In this document: piece by piece, positions 7,076 through 14,595 of the stretch
Layout: each line of letters begins with the position of its first letter
How positions within the stretch are numbered: the stretch's first letter is position 1
Assembly: GCA_910587445.1 (NCBI GenBank)
Contig: CAJULE010000006.1
Span: 28,352-92,351 of the forward strand
Length of the DNA stretch: 64,000 nt
Origin: an uncultured Christensenellaceae bacterium
GTDB lineage: Bacteria > Bacillota > Clostridia > Christensenellales > Pumilibacteraceae
Reading direction: 5' to 3'
The notes under the pieces: generated by a model
Database searches by the model: none
What the model saw: the letters and a program-made list of their open reading frames with translations, nothing else
Told to the model about the DNA's origin: nothing
Program-made: the position numbers and the translations under genes

Positions 7076-8155
7076 ATGAAAATAGGCGTTCTTACGAGCG
7101 GCGGCGACTGCCCCGCGCTCAATGCCGTCCTTCGAGGACTCGGAAAGTATGTGTACAACAACATACCCAAAGCCGAAATAGTGGGTATTCCCGACGGCTA
7201 CGGCGGACTGATAAACGGCGAGAGCCGAAAGATGAAGGAATCGGATTTCTCGGGCATTTTAAACGTCGGCGGGACCATTCTCGGTACGTCGCGACAGCCG
7301 TTTAAGAAAATGACCGTGCTCGAGGGCGACGACCCCGTGACTAAAGCCGAGAAGATGAAGGAAAACTATAAGGCGATGAAGCTCGACTGTCTCGTCACTC
7401 TCGGCGGTGCGGGCACGCACAAATCCGCGGCGCTTTTATCGAGTCTCGGACTTAACGTCATAGGGCTGCCGAAAACCATAGACAACGATATTTTCGGAAC
7501 CGACGTCACGTTCGGTTTTCACACGGCGGTGGACGTCGCGACCGAGTGCATAGACCGCATCCACACGACGGCGGCAAGCCACGGCCGCACCATGCTCGTC
7601 GAGATCATGGGCAACAAGGTCGGGTGGCTGACTCTTTATGCGGGAATTGCGGGCGGAGCGGACATAATTCTTCTTCCCGAAATACCGTTTAACGTCGACA
7701 GAGTGGTCAAAAAGATCACCGAGCGCGCGGAAGGAGGCAAAGCCTTTTCCATAATAGCAATAGCCGAGGGCGCGATGACCGAAGAAGAGGCGAAACTCAA
7801 AAAGAAGGAACGCCTTGCCCGCCGCGCCGAAAAGGGTCAGACTACGATCACGCAGGAGCTTGCCGACATACTTCGCGAAAAAGTCGGCGTGGACACGCGT
7901 GTCGTTGTCCCCGGGCACATACAGCGCGGAGGCGCGCCGTCGCCGTACGACCGACTTATCTCGACGCAGGTCGGCTCGTATGCAGGCCATCTCATAAAGC
8001 AGGGCATATACGGCGTAAGCGTCGCAATAAACGGCGATACCATGACCTATAACAAGCTCGAAGACATCGCCGGCAAAATGAAATTCGTCCCCGCCGATCA
8101 TCCTCTTATAAAGGCGGCGCGGGATATTGGGATTTCGTTCGGTGTAAAGAGATAG
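7076..8155 (+). CDS. pfkA: 6-phosphofructokinase
   Basis: The 359-residue product phosphorylates fructose 6-phosphate in glycolysis. It starts MKIGVLTSGGDCPALNAV, the phosphate-donor loop, and contains PKTIDNDIFGTD (132-143) with the catalytic Asp136, the MEIMGNKVGWL-like substrate segment (VEIMGNKVGWLTL) and the GHIQRGGAPSPYDR loop. Lys133 in place of Gly is typical of the PPi-dependent and mixed clades, whereas Gly113 in GGAGT points to ATP, so the donor is uncertain. The residue before it, normally an Asp that holds Mg2+, is Ala112. The AAAGGAGAG site precedes the ATG. The gene lies between two palindromic repeats. Confidence 0.92.
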   Translation: MKIGVLTSGGDCPALNAVLRGLGKYVYNNIPKAEIVGIPDGYGGLINGESRKMKESDFSGILNVGGTILGTSRQPFKKMTVLEGDDPVTKAEKMKENYKAMKLDCLVTLGGAGTHKSAALLSSLGLNVIGLPKTIDNDIFGTDVTFGFHTAVDVATECIDRIHTTAASHGRTMLVEIMGNKVGWLTLYAGIAGGADIILLPEIPFNVDRVVKKITERAEGGKAFSIIAIAEGAMTEEEAKLKKKERLARRAEKGQTTITQELADILREKVGVDTRVVVPGHIQRGGAPSPYDRLISTQVGSYAGHLIKQGIYGVSVAINGDTMTYNKLEDIAGKMKFVPADHPLIKAARDIGISFGVKR

Positions 8156-8281
8156 CCGAAGCCGTATTCATCGGCGCATACGGGCTACGTGCTTCTCGCC
8201 GAGCGGGCGCAGTACGGTTATGTACGGCAACCCGCTCGGCTCGTCGCCTGTTGCCCGTCTGCGCCGCGACTACGGCTTCGG
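8156..8281. repeat. Palindromic intergenic repeat, copy B
   Basis: A 126-bp palindrome starting directly after the pfkA stop. The outer arms CCGAAGCCGTA/TACGGCTTCGG are perfectly complementary but differ from those of copy A. The inner arms CCGAGCGGG/CCCGCTCGG and the tip GTAC-GGTTAT-GTAC match the family. The right half is repeated in copy C. Confidence 0.85.
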
Positions 8282-8291
8282 AGTGCGGAGA

Positions 8292-8406
8292 TGTTCATCG
8301 CCTCGGGCGGGCTACGTGCGCCGTGCCCCTTGGTCATGTACGATTAAGTACATTCCCTGCGGGGCACAACCCCTGTTGCCCGTCTGCGCCGCGACTACGG
8401 CTTCGG
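8292..8406. repeat. Palindromic intergenic repeat, copy C (partial)
   Basis: It starts at the TTCATC block and shares its last ~33 bases with copy B. The inner stem is different (GTGCCCC 8323-8329 with GGGGCAC 8361-8367) but the GTAC-GATTAA-GTAC tip is retained. Its left outer arm does not pair with its right arm TACGGCTTCGG, so it looks like a rearranged or truncated unit. Together B and C fill most of the 8156-8468 gene-free gap. Confidence 0.75.
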
Positions 8407-8468
8407 GTGAAAAGAAACGCAAGACAAGTCGATCGTATTAAAGATAAAAACCGTAAAGGAGTAATCAA

Positions 8469-10526
8469 ATGAGCCGCAATATTTTTTGCTCGGGAGTTTA
8501 CATGAACCGCGAGTACAGTTGGATGCTTTTCAACGACCGTGTGCTCGATCAGGCGGAGGACGAAAGCAATCCGCTTTTGGAGAGGTGTAAATTTTTATCG
8601 ATATTCACGTCCAACCTCGACGAATTTTATATGGTGCGAGTGGGCTCTTTATACAACCAGATGATGGTTTCGCCCTCGTCCAAGGAGAACAAGACAAAGC
8701 TTACGGCGGCGGAGCAGACGGAGGGCATACTTGCCGAGACGAAGCCGAGATACAAGCGCCGTGCCGAGATATGGCGTTCGCTCAAAAAAGAGCTGAAGGC
8801 GGCGGGAGTAAAGGTCATGGGGGCGGACGAGCTCGGCGAGAAGCAGAAGAAGCAGGCGGGCGAATATTTCGTCGCGCATATTTTGCCTTACTTAAGTCCG
8901 CTCGTCATAGACGCCAAGCACCCTATGCTTCGCTTTGCAAACAAGTCTATGTGCGTAGTGTACGACTTGAATAAGGGAGACAAGAGCATGATAGGGCTGC
9001 TTCCCGTGCCAGAAAAGCTGCCGCGGCTTATCGAGCTTTCGGGCGGCAAAAAGAAGTCTCTCATTCCGCTCGAGGAGCTTATCCGCGGTTTCGGCGCGTA
9101 CTGTTTTCCGGGCTATACCGTCAAGGACAGCGCTCTTATCCGCATAACGCGCAACGCCGATTTCGAAACGGACGAATCGGACGTGGATTCCGAATACGAT
9201 TACGATTTTTCCAAGTATTTAAAGGACAAGATAGATATGCGCGCGTCGCTCGACGTCGTGCGCCTCGAAATAAACACGGCTTCGGACAAGATAAAGAGCT
9301 TTCTCATCAAAAATCTCGGGCTTAAAAAGAGCCGTTGCTTTACGGTCGCGGATTGCCTCGACTATAAGTTTTTGTTCTCGCTCGACAGATTTTTCCCGCC
9401 AGAGGTTGCGCCTTCGCTTAAGTATCCGCCGTTCAAGGGGCGCACGCCCAAAAGCCTCGACGACGGCGTAATGGCGCGCGCGATGAAAGAGGACATATTC
9501 CTGTCCTATCCGTTCGACAATATGGAAACCACCTTCGTCCGCCTTTTAAACGAATGTGCGGAATCGGACAAGGTGCGGAGCATTAAGATCACGATATACA
9601 GATTGAGTTCACGCTCCAAGGTCGTAGACGCGCTTTTGAAAGCGTGCGAAAACGGCAAGGACGTCACCGTCGTCATAGAACTTCTCGCCCGCTTCGACGA
9701 GGAAAGCAATATGTACTATGCAAACCTTCTCGCGGAGGCGGGCTGTACCGTCATATACGGCATGGGCAATTACAAGGTACATTCGAAAATCGTTTCCGTG
9801 GTGCTCGAGGACGGCGACAAGGTGCGCTATATAACGCATCTCGGAACGGGCAATTACAACGAGAGCACGGCAAAGCAGTATACCGATCTCAACATCATAA
9901 CGTCAGACGACAAGATAGGCGAGGACGCAGTCGCTTTTTTCAGAAACATAGCGATAGCAAACGTGGAGTACGAATACAACCGTCTGCTCGTTGCGCCCGA
10001 AACGCTTAAAAAAGGCTTTTCGGAGCTCATAGAGAGGGAAACCGAGCGCGCCGAAAACGGCGAGAGCGCGCGCATGATCATGAAGATGAACAGCCTTACC
10101 GACCGCGAGCTTATCGAAAAACTCATCGCCGCGTCCAAGGCGGGAGTAAAGATAGATCTCATTGTGCGCGGCATATGCTGTCTTATTCCCGGCGTCGAGG
10201 GGATAACCGAAAATATTACCGTCAAGAGCATAGTCGGGCGCTTCCTCGAGCACTCGAGGATATACGCGTTCGGCGACGGAGACGACGCGGAAATATTCAT
10301 CTCGAGCGCCGACCTTATGACGCGCAACATAGATAAGCGCGTGGAAATCGCGACGCCCGTTCTCGACAGGGGAATACGCAAAAAGATCCGCGGTATGCTC
10401 GATCTGATCCTGGCAGACAACGTAAAGGGGCGGTATCTTACAAATCGCGGCAAGTATGTAAAGAAAGAGATCGCGGACGGCGAGGAGCTTATCGACAGCC
10501 AAGCCGCAATGCTCGAAAAGCGATAA
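8469..10526 (+). CDS. ppk: Polyphosphate kinase (PPK1)
   Basis: The 685-residue product makes and reverses polyphosphate from ATP. It opens with the PPK N-domain signature NREYSWMLFNDRVLDQA and TSNLDEFYMVRVG. The two phospholipase-D-like catalytic halves carry YKVHSKIV with His438 (the autophosphorylated His) and a second active-site His595 in LEHSRIYAFGDG. Also seen are RLSSRSKVVDALL and GTGNYNESTAKQYTD, both PPK1-typical. Length is normal for the family. An AAAGGAG site stands 8 nt before the ATG. It is followed after 15 nt by the transposase-like gene, probably in one transcript. Confidence 0.97.
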   Translation: MSRNIFCSGVYMNREYSWMLFNDRVLDQAEDESNPLLERCKFLSIFTSNLDEFYMVRVGSLYNQMMVSPSSKENKTKLTAAEQTEGILAETKPRYKRRAEIWRSLKKELKAAGVKVMGADELGEKQKKQAGEYFVAHILPYLSPLVIDAKHPMLRFANKSMCVVYDLNKGDKSMIGLLPVPEKLPRLIELSGGKKKSLIPLEELIRGFGAYCFPGYTVKDSALIRITRNADFETDESDVDSEYDYDFSKYLKDKIDMRASLDVVRLEINTASDKIKSFLIKNLGLKKSRCFTVADCLDYKFLFSLDRFFPPEVAPSLKYPPFKGRTPKSLDDGVMARAMKEDIFLSYPFDNMETTFVRLLNECAESDKVRSIKITIYRLSSRSKVVDALLKACENGKDVTVVIELLARFDEESNMYYANLLAEAGCTVIYGMGNYKVHSKIVSVVLEDGDKVRYITHLGTGNYNESTAKQYTDLNIITSDDKIGEDAVAFFRNIAIANVEYEYNRLLVAPETLKKGFSELIERETERAENGESARMIMKMNSLTDRELIEKLIAASKAGVKIDLIVRGICCLIPGVEGITENITVKSIVGRFLEHSRIYAFGDGDDAEIFISSADLMTRNIDKRVEIATPVLDRGIRKKIRGMLDLILADNVKGRYLTNRGKYVKKEIADGEELIDSQAAMLEKR

Positions 10527-10541
10527 AGCGAGGCAAAAAAC

Positions 10542-11294
10542 ATGGCAAGGAAAGCAAGAGAGCGCGCAGAATCCGGAATATACTACGTCGAAATTTCGGG
10601 CAACAACAAACTCATATTCGTCGAGGACGACGATTGCCGTCGGTTTCTCGAGATACTCAAAGCTTCGGCGGAAGAAGACTTCGCCGAAATTTGCGCGTAC
10701 GTTTTGCTGTCGGAAAAAATCTGCCTCGTCGTAAAAGAGGGGCTCGGCGGCATATCGGATCTGATGCGCGACGTACTTCCGAAATATACCGCACGGTACA
10801 ACCGCAAGTATTCGCGAAGCGGCAAGTTGTTTTACGACCGCTTCAAGTCCCGTCCGCTCGAGACGGCGGAAGAGGCGCTCGACGCCGTGCGATACATACA
10901 CCGCCTTCCGCTCAAAAACGGTGCGAAGGAACTGAGATACGCTTTTTCGAGCTATGGCGCGTACGACAAGGGCGCGGCGGAACTCAAAGGCGGTACGGTG
11001 ATGATGCTTTGCGGCGATTCGGTTGCGCAGTTCCGTCTCGAAATGGAGAGGGAAAGCGGATTTATCGTCGAAAAGAAATCGCTTACCGACGCGGATATTG
11101 CCGAAATGCTTAAGGAGCGGCTTGCGGGACTTTCGGCGCAGGAGGTCGAAAACCTGAATCCCGAAAGACAAGCCGACGCCGTGCGATATCTTCACGATCG
11201 CGGAGTCAGCATACGCCGACTTGCCGCCCTTCTCGGAGTCAACAAGAGCGCGGTGGAACGCACGCTTAAGGCGGCGGGGGCGGAGAGCGTATGA
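10542..11294 (+). CDS. REP-associated tyrosine transposase-like protein lacking the HUH motif
   Basis: The 250-residue product has the Y1 transposase (TnpA-REP/RAYT) layout: MARKARERAESGIYYVEISG at the start, FVEDDDCRRFLEIL, then YNRKYSRSGKLFYDRFKSRPL, then AVRYIHRLPLKNG, and a C-terminal helix-turn-helix (SIRRLAALLGVNKSAV). The metal-binding HUH segment, normally NNHxHLL after an A-Y-x-L-M strand, reads SEKICLVVKE here, so both histidines are gone. The candidate nucleophile Tyr in TARYNRKY remains. Strand cleavage is unlikely; a domesticated DNA-binding role is possible. It is coupled to the next gene by a 4-nt overlap, and three palindromic repeats lie within 4 kb. Confidence 0.75.
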   Translation: MARKARERAESGIYYVEISGNNKLIFVEDDDCRRFLEILKASAEEDFAEICAYVLLSEKICLVVKEGLGGISDLMRDVLPKYTARYNRKYSRSGKLFYDRFKSRPLETAEEALDAVRYIHRLPLKNGAKELRYAFSSYGAYDKGAAELKGGTVMMLCGDSVAQFRLEMERESGFIVEKKSLTDADIAEMLKERLAGLSAQEVENLNPERQADAVRYLHDRGVSIRRLAALLGVNKSAVERTLKAAGAESV

Positions 11295-11479
11295 CGGAAA
11301 GAGACTTTATGCGCCTCTTCGACAGCTTCGACGGAGAGATCAGTATGTCGGATTTCACGCCGGAGGAATGGGAGGAAATGGCGCATCTTTACGAGACCGA
11401 CTCAGAGGCTTTCAAGCGCAAATACTTCGAGCATTACGACGACGTGAAGAGTCCGTCGCTCAAAAAACAGGATTGGTAA
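11291..11479 (+). CDS. Small acidic hypothetical protein
   Basis: A 62-residue acidic product (MTERDFMRLFDSFDGEISM...) overlapping the transposase-like gene by 4 nt (ATGA). It contains a TPEEWEEMAHLYETD helix. No known family, signal peptide or membrane segment. The coupled start makes it a credible gene of the ppk transcript, which ends at the hairpin 11544-11584. Confidence 0.6.
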   Translation: MTERDFMRLFDSFDGEISMSDFTPEEWEEMAHLYETDSEAFKRKYFEHYDDVKSPSLKKQDW

Positions 11480-11543
11480 AAGTCCGTCCGCCGTACGTTT
11501 TTGCGGAGCGGAACGTGCAAACTTTATTTTATGAAAAAGAGAA

Positions 11544-11584
11544 ACGCTCTTTGCGCAAAAAAAATGCAAAGAGCGTCGAATTTT
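11544..11584 (+). terminator. Terminator of the ppk transcript
   Basis: ACGCTCTTTGC (11544-11554) pairs with GCAAAGAGCGT (11566-11576) around an A-rich loop, followed by a short T tract. Confidence 0.7.
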
Positions 11585-11633
11585 GTCCACAATGTGGATA
11601 ACTATGTGGATAAACCCGTATGAATGTGGATAA
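11583..11633. promoter_or_regulatory. DnaA-box cluster
   Basis: Three perfect copies of TGTGGATAA, the reverse complement of the DnaA box TTATCCACA, lie at 11593-11601, 11605-11613 and 11625-11633. A one-mismatch box in the opposite orientation (TTGTCCACA) is at 11583-11591. The cluster sits between two converging genes. There is no dnaA or dnaN nearby, so this is more likely a DnaA-titration or regulatory site than the chromosomal origin. Confidence 0.7.
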
Positions 11634-11641
11634 CTTCCGCT

Positions 11642-12283
11642 TTACTTGCGCTCGAAATCGCGCAAAAAGTTTTTCAGTCCGCCGAAAAGTATCCTTTCGA
11701 GCTTGTCCGCTATCTCGTCGAGACGAAGCTCTTTTCCGCTGTTGAACCTTAGGCGATAGACCTCGAACAGACCGGCAGTGCAAAAGTCTGCTATGAAGTC
11801 CGAAGATTCTTCGTCTATGACGCAGTAGTCTTCGAGCTGTTTTTTTACGGAGTTCTTTACGGTGTCCGTAAGCTTTGCTATTATGCCGTTGTCGCGCCCC
11901 GCCTTCATCAGGTGGCGAAAGAATTCGACGTCTCGGCTTACGGCGTCGGTTATTTTGCGAAGCAATATGTCGATACTGTTTGCGCCTTCGGGGAACTCGA
12001 CGTTTTCCATAAGCTCCTTTAGGACGTTCGCAAAGCCGTTTTCTATTTCGTCTATGAGAGAATGAATGCCCGCGTAGTAATAATAGAAGGTCTTGCGGTT
12101 GATCCCCGCTTTGTCCGCAATGTCCTTTATGGTTATGTCGTTGAAATCCTTTTCGCCGACAAGCTTGACGAATGCGTTGTGTATTGCCCGTTTTGTTGCG
12201 GGAACGCGTTTGTCCGGTTTTCTGCGTGGGCGGTCGTCGGTGGTTTTTGAGGCGCCCTTGTTGTCGAAATAATTTCCGTTCAT
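11642..12283 (-). CDS. TetR-family transcriptional regulator
   Basis: The 213-residue product has the N-terminal TetR helix-turn-helix: TKRAIHNAFVKLVGEKDFNDITIKDIA followed by GINRKTFYYYYAGIHSLIDEI. The C-terminal ligand-binding region is helical with no clear subfamily. ATG 12283 (MNGNYFDNKG) was chosen because a TTGACA/TATAAT promoter at 12318-12347 covers the more upstream in-frame ATG at 12337. The target is unknown; the neighbouring lipoprotein gene at 12433-13326 reads in the same direction towards it, separated by a strong hairpin. Confidence 0.88.
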   Translation of the reverse strand: MNGNYFDNKGASKTTDDRPRRKPDKRVPATKRAIHNAFVKLVGEKDFNDITIKDIADKAGINRKTFYYYYAGIHSLIDEIENGFANVLKELMENVEFPEGANSIDILLRKITDAVSRDVEFFRHLMKAGRDNGIIAKLTDTVKNSVKKQLEDYCVIDEESSDFIADFCTAGLFEVYRLRFNSGKELRLDEIADKLERILFGGLKNFLRDFERK

Positions 12284-12317
12284 TGCCCGAATCCTTGTGA
12301 GTAACCTCTGTTTCGCT

Positions 12318-12347
12318 ATTATATAACGCGTGCGCATAAAATGTCAA
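12318..12347 (-). promoter_or_regulatory. Promoter of the TetR gene
   Basis: TTGACA (12342-12347) and TATAAT (12318-12323) on the minus strand, 18-bp spacer. Confidence 0.75.
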
Positions 12348-12380
12348 GAAACGAAAGGAGGGAAAACCGAAAGGCAAAAA

Positions 12381-12412
12381 GATAAGGGCGTCTCTCGTGA
12401 GACGCCCTTATC
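12381..12412. terminator. Strong hairpin after the lipoprotein gene
   Basis: A perfect 14-bp stem (12381-12394 with 12399-12412) around a TCGT loop, just downstream of the minus-strand lipoprotein gene. On the minus strand it is followed by TTTTTGCC, weakly terminator-like. Confidence 0.65.
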
Positions 12413-12432
12413 CTTCAGGGGAGGGGGACTTG

Positions 12433-13326
12433 TCAGTGACTCGAAGGACGATCGGTGTTGTTCGTCCTCGAGAAAGCAAGCTCGATGTTTGTTTCGATCA
12501 TTATTTTGTCGACGTTGCAGCCTTGCGAACCGGAAGTGAGCACGACGGTGTTGTCGCCCGCAACGAGATTTATCGTGAGCTCGATTTCCACAAAGTGGCT
12601 GTACGCTACGCCGCTCGACATATCTTCCTGGGTAAGGTTGTCGAGTCCCTCTATCGTGTGTCCCGTAAGGTCGACTGCCGCCGAGTTAACGGCAAGAGTG
12701 GGCGCGCCTTCGCCGCCGAGGACGATGGGAGAGATTTTTCTGTCGCTCCACGAGCCGACTGCGGACGCTATGCGAAGCGTAAGCTTTACCTCGCCCGCGG
12801 CTTTTGCGTTGAATTTCCATGTTATGGTCTGACCCGTAGCGCTGCCGCCGAAGTAACCTACGTCGGATACGAGCGGTCCGTCCGTTTTACCCGATTCCGT
12901 AAATTCGTGACGGTCGAGCTCTACGACCATGGTTGCGTTCGAGGGTGCGCCTTCTCCGTCGTTTAGGACGGCGTTTTCCGCTTCGAAGTGATACACTCCG
13001 TCTATGGGAGCAACGGGAGCCGCGTCGAACATCTTGCAAACCGTGCATATGGAATTTGCAAACGTGTGTTCGGCTTTGGAGCCCGTCTCGTTCGTGTGTC
13101 CGCAGGTTGCCGCGTGCCAGTGATGCGTCTCGTCGGTCGTCCACTTCTTCGAGAACAGGTGGCTGTGTCCTTCGATGTCCTTTTGGCAGACGTCGCAAAT
13201 ACCGTCGGCGTCGACGTCATAGCAAGTCTTATGTACGGGTTCGGCGTCGCCGCACCCCACCGCAAGTACGGCGCAGGCAAGCGTAAGCACAAGAGCAAGT
13301 ACGACCGCCATAAAAGTCTTTTTCAT
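12433..13326 (-). CDS. Lipoprotein with Cys/His module and CBM-like domain
   Basis: The 297-residue product starts with a lipoprotein signal (lipobox LAVGC, Cys25). Residues about 30-100 form a Cys/His-rich module (CYDVDADGICDVCQK, HHWHAATCGHTNE, SICTVCK) that recalls the repeated module of the xylanase at 52035. Residues about 110-280 look like a CBM6/35-type beta-sandwich (YHFEAENAVL at its start and NTVVLTSGSQGCNVDKIMIE at its end, both typical of that fold). It should sit on the outer face of the membrane and bind glycan. It lies divergent from the AraC regulator at 13619, with shared operator-like DNA between them. AGGAGG-type site present. Confidence 0.8.
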   Translation of the reverse strand: MKKTFMAVVLALVLTLACAVLAVGCGDAEPVHKTCYDVDADGICDVCQKDIEGHSHLFSKKWTTDETHHWHAATCGHTNETGSKAEHTFANSICTVCKMFDAAPVAPIDGVYHFEAENAVLNDGEGAPSNATMVVELDRHEFTESGKTDGPLVSDVGYFGGSATGQTITWKFNAKAAGEVKLTLRIASAVGSWSDRKISPIVLGGEGAPTLAVNSAAVDLTGHTIEGLDNLTQEDMSSGVAYSHFVEIELTINLVAGDNTVVLTSGSQGCNVDKIMIETNIELAFSRTNNTDRPSSH

Positions 13327-13440
13327 TATTTATTCCTCCGATAATTTTTTCGATTGATATTTTGAGGCGCAAAATATCTTTCATTACAACCATTATAAAA
13401 AATTGCAAAGGGTGAAAGCAAGAAAAAATTTTTGATGTTA

Positions 13441-13453
13441 TGGCAAAAAGTTT
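13441..13453 (+). promoter_or_regulatory. Candidate regulator site (TGGCAAAAAGTTT)
   Basis: This 13-bp sequence upstream of the AraC gene occurs in exact reverse complement at 14481-14493, upstream of the GH3 operon. It lies in the intergenic region shared with the divergent lipoprotein gene. Confidence 0.5.
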
Positions 13454-13513
13454 GGATTTGGCTTTTGCGGAGACAATCGGCCGCCGAAAGCGGGATTATT
13501 TTCGATTTTATAT

Positions 13514-13542
13514 TTGACAGAGAGTAAAATCTCTGTTACAAT
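13514..13542 (+). promoter_or_regulatory. AraC gene promoter with inverted repeat in the spacer
   Basis: TTGACA (13514-13519) and TACAAT (13537-13542) with a 17-bp spacer. ACAGAGA and TCTCTGT form an inverted repeat (13517-13536) filling the spacer, so a repressor bound there would block RNA polymerase. Confidence 0.7.
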
Positions 13543-13618
13543 AAGGTCGAATTTACTCGCAAGGATTTGCCGAACGGATAAATTCGATACCAAGGAATTC
13601 ATTAAGCGGGGAAGAATC

Positions 13619-14395
13619 ATGTTTTTTGAAACCAAACGCTCGATTGAAAAACATTATATATACACTCAGACGGACGAAAATCTCGCATTTTGCTCCCATG
13701 TGCACAACAGCTATGAGTTTATTACGGTGCTGGAAGGAGAGCTCGAATGTTCGGCGCGTTCCGAAAGCTTTCTGCTTAAAAAGGGAATGGCTATGCTCAT
13801 TCCGCCCAACCACGAGCACAGCTATGAGACGAAGGGAAGCTCGCGCAGCTTTCTGTGCGTGTTTTCCTCCGACTACGTTGCGGATTTCCATAAGGATATG
13901 CAAAGTTGTCGGGGGGGGGGAGCATTTTCTTTATTTCCCTTTACCGACGGCGGCGAAATCGAACTTTTGCGGGATCCGAGTACGAACAAATACACTTTGC
14001 GCTCGGTGCTGTACGGAATATGCGGCAGAGCGGTCGAGACGGCGGTCAGGTATTTCGACGAGGGCGGAAGCGGCGAGCTTTCCGTGAAGCTTCTGCGCTA
14101 TGTGCAGGAAAATTACAACAATCCTATAAGTCTCAAACAGATATCGCAGGAAATAGGGTATAACTATACGTACCTGTCAAATGTGTTCAATAAGATATTC
14201 GGGTGCGGCTTTTCTCGGTTTGTCAATCGTTTCCGCTCGCAGAATGCTGCGGAGTTGCTCACTACGACGAATCAGAGCATGGTGCAGATAAGCAACGCTT
14301 GCGGCTTCGAAAGTCTGAGAAGCTTCAACAAGCAATTCAAGCAGGATTACGGAGTATCTCCCACGGAATATCGCGTCAGGCACAGAAGAAAATAA
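13619..14395 (+). CDS. AraC-family transcriptional regulator with G10 tract
   Basis: The 258-residue product has an N-terminal cupin sensor domain (HVHNSYEFITVLEGELEC, then LIPPNHEHSYE) and a C-terminal pair of helix-turn-helices (ISLKQISQEIGYNYTYLSNVFNK and SMVQISNACGFESLRSFNKQFKQ, ending GVSPTEYR). A run of ten G (13911-13920) encodes R-G-G-G near residue 97. The two domains are in the same frame, so the gene as read is ON; loss or gain of one G would truncate it. ATG 13619 was chosen because the upstream in-frame TTG is the -35 box. It probably controls the GH3 operon immediately downstream and perhaps the divergent lipoprotein. Confidence 0.88.
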   Translation: MFFETKRSIEKHYIYTQTDENLAFCSHVHNSYEFITVLEGELECSARSESFLLKKGMAMLIPPNHEHSYETKGSSRSFLCVFSSDYVADFHKDMQSCRGGGAFSLFPFTDGGEIELLRDPSTNKYTLRSVLYGICGRAVETAVRYFDEGGSGELSVKLLRYVQENYNNPISLKQISQEIGYNYTYLSNVFNKIFGCGFSRFVNRFRSQNAAELLTTTNQSMVQISNACGFESLRSFNKQFKQDYGVSPTEYRVRHRRK

Positions 14396-14416
14396 AAGCG
14401 GAAAAACGGCAAAAGA

Positions 14417-14453
14417 ACAGGCGCGACTTACGACGAAACGCGCCTGTTTTTTC
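14417..14453 (+). terminator. Terminator of the AraC gene
   Basis: ACAGGCGCG (14417-14425) pairs with CGCGCCTGT (14439-14447), followed by TTTTT. Confidence 0.8.
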
Positions 14454-14480
14454 TATGTTTTTCTTTAGGTGGCAACACCT

Positions 14481-14541
14481 AAACTTTTTGCCACATTTCT
14501 CAAACTTTGTTCTTGAAATCGTTTTTTGTATGCTTTATCAT
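14481..14541 (+). promoter_or_regulatory. GH3 operon promoter with tandem AraC-type half-sites
   Basis: TTGAAA (14513-14518) and TATCAT (14536-14541) have a 17-bp spacer. Upstream, AAACTTT occurs at 14481 and again at 14502, exactly 21 bp apart, a spacing usual for AraC-family half-sites abutting the -35 box. Confidence 0.6.
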
Positions 14542-14595
14542 GAAAATGAAGCGAGTAAGACTATACTCGTAATTTTCAAGGAGGATATATTGAGA

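Noticed and set aside
11583-11633. Chromosomal origin (oriC)
   Set aside because: No dnaA, dnaN or DNA-unwinding element beside the boxes.
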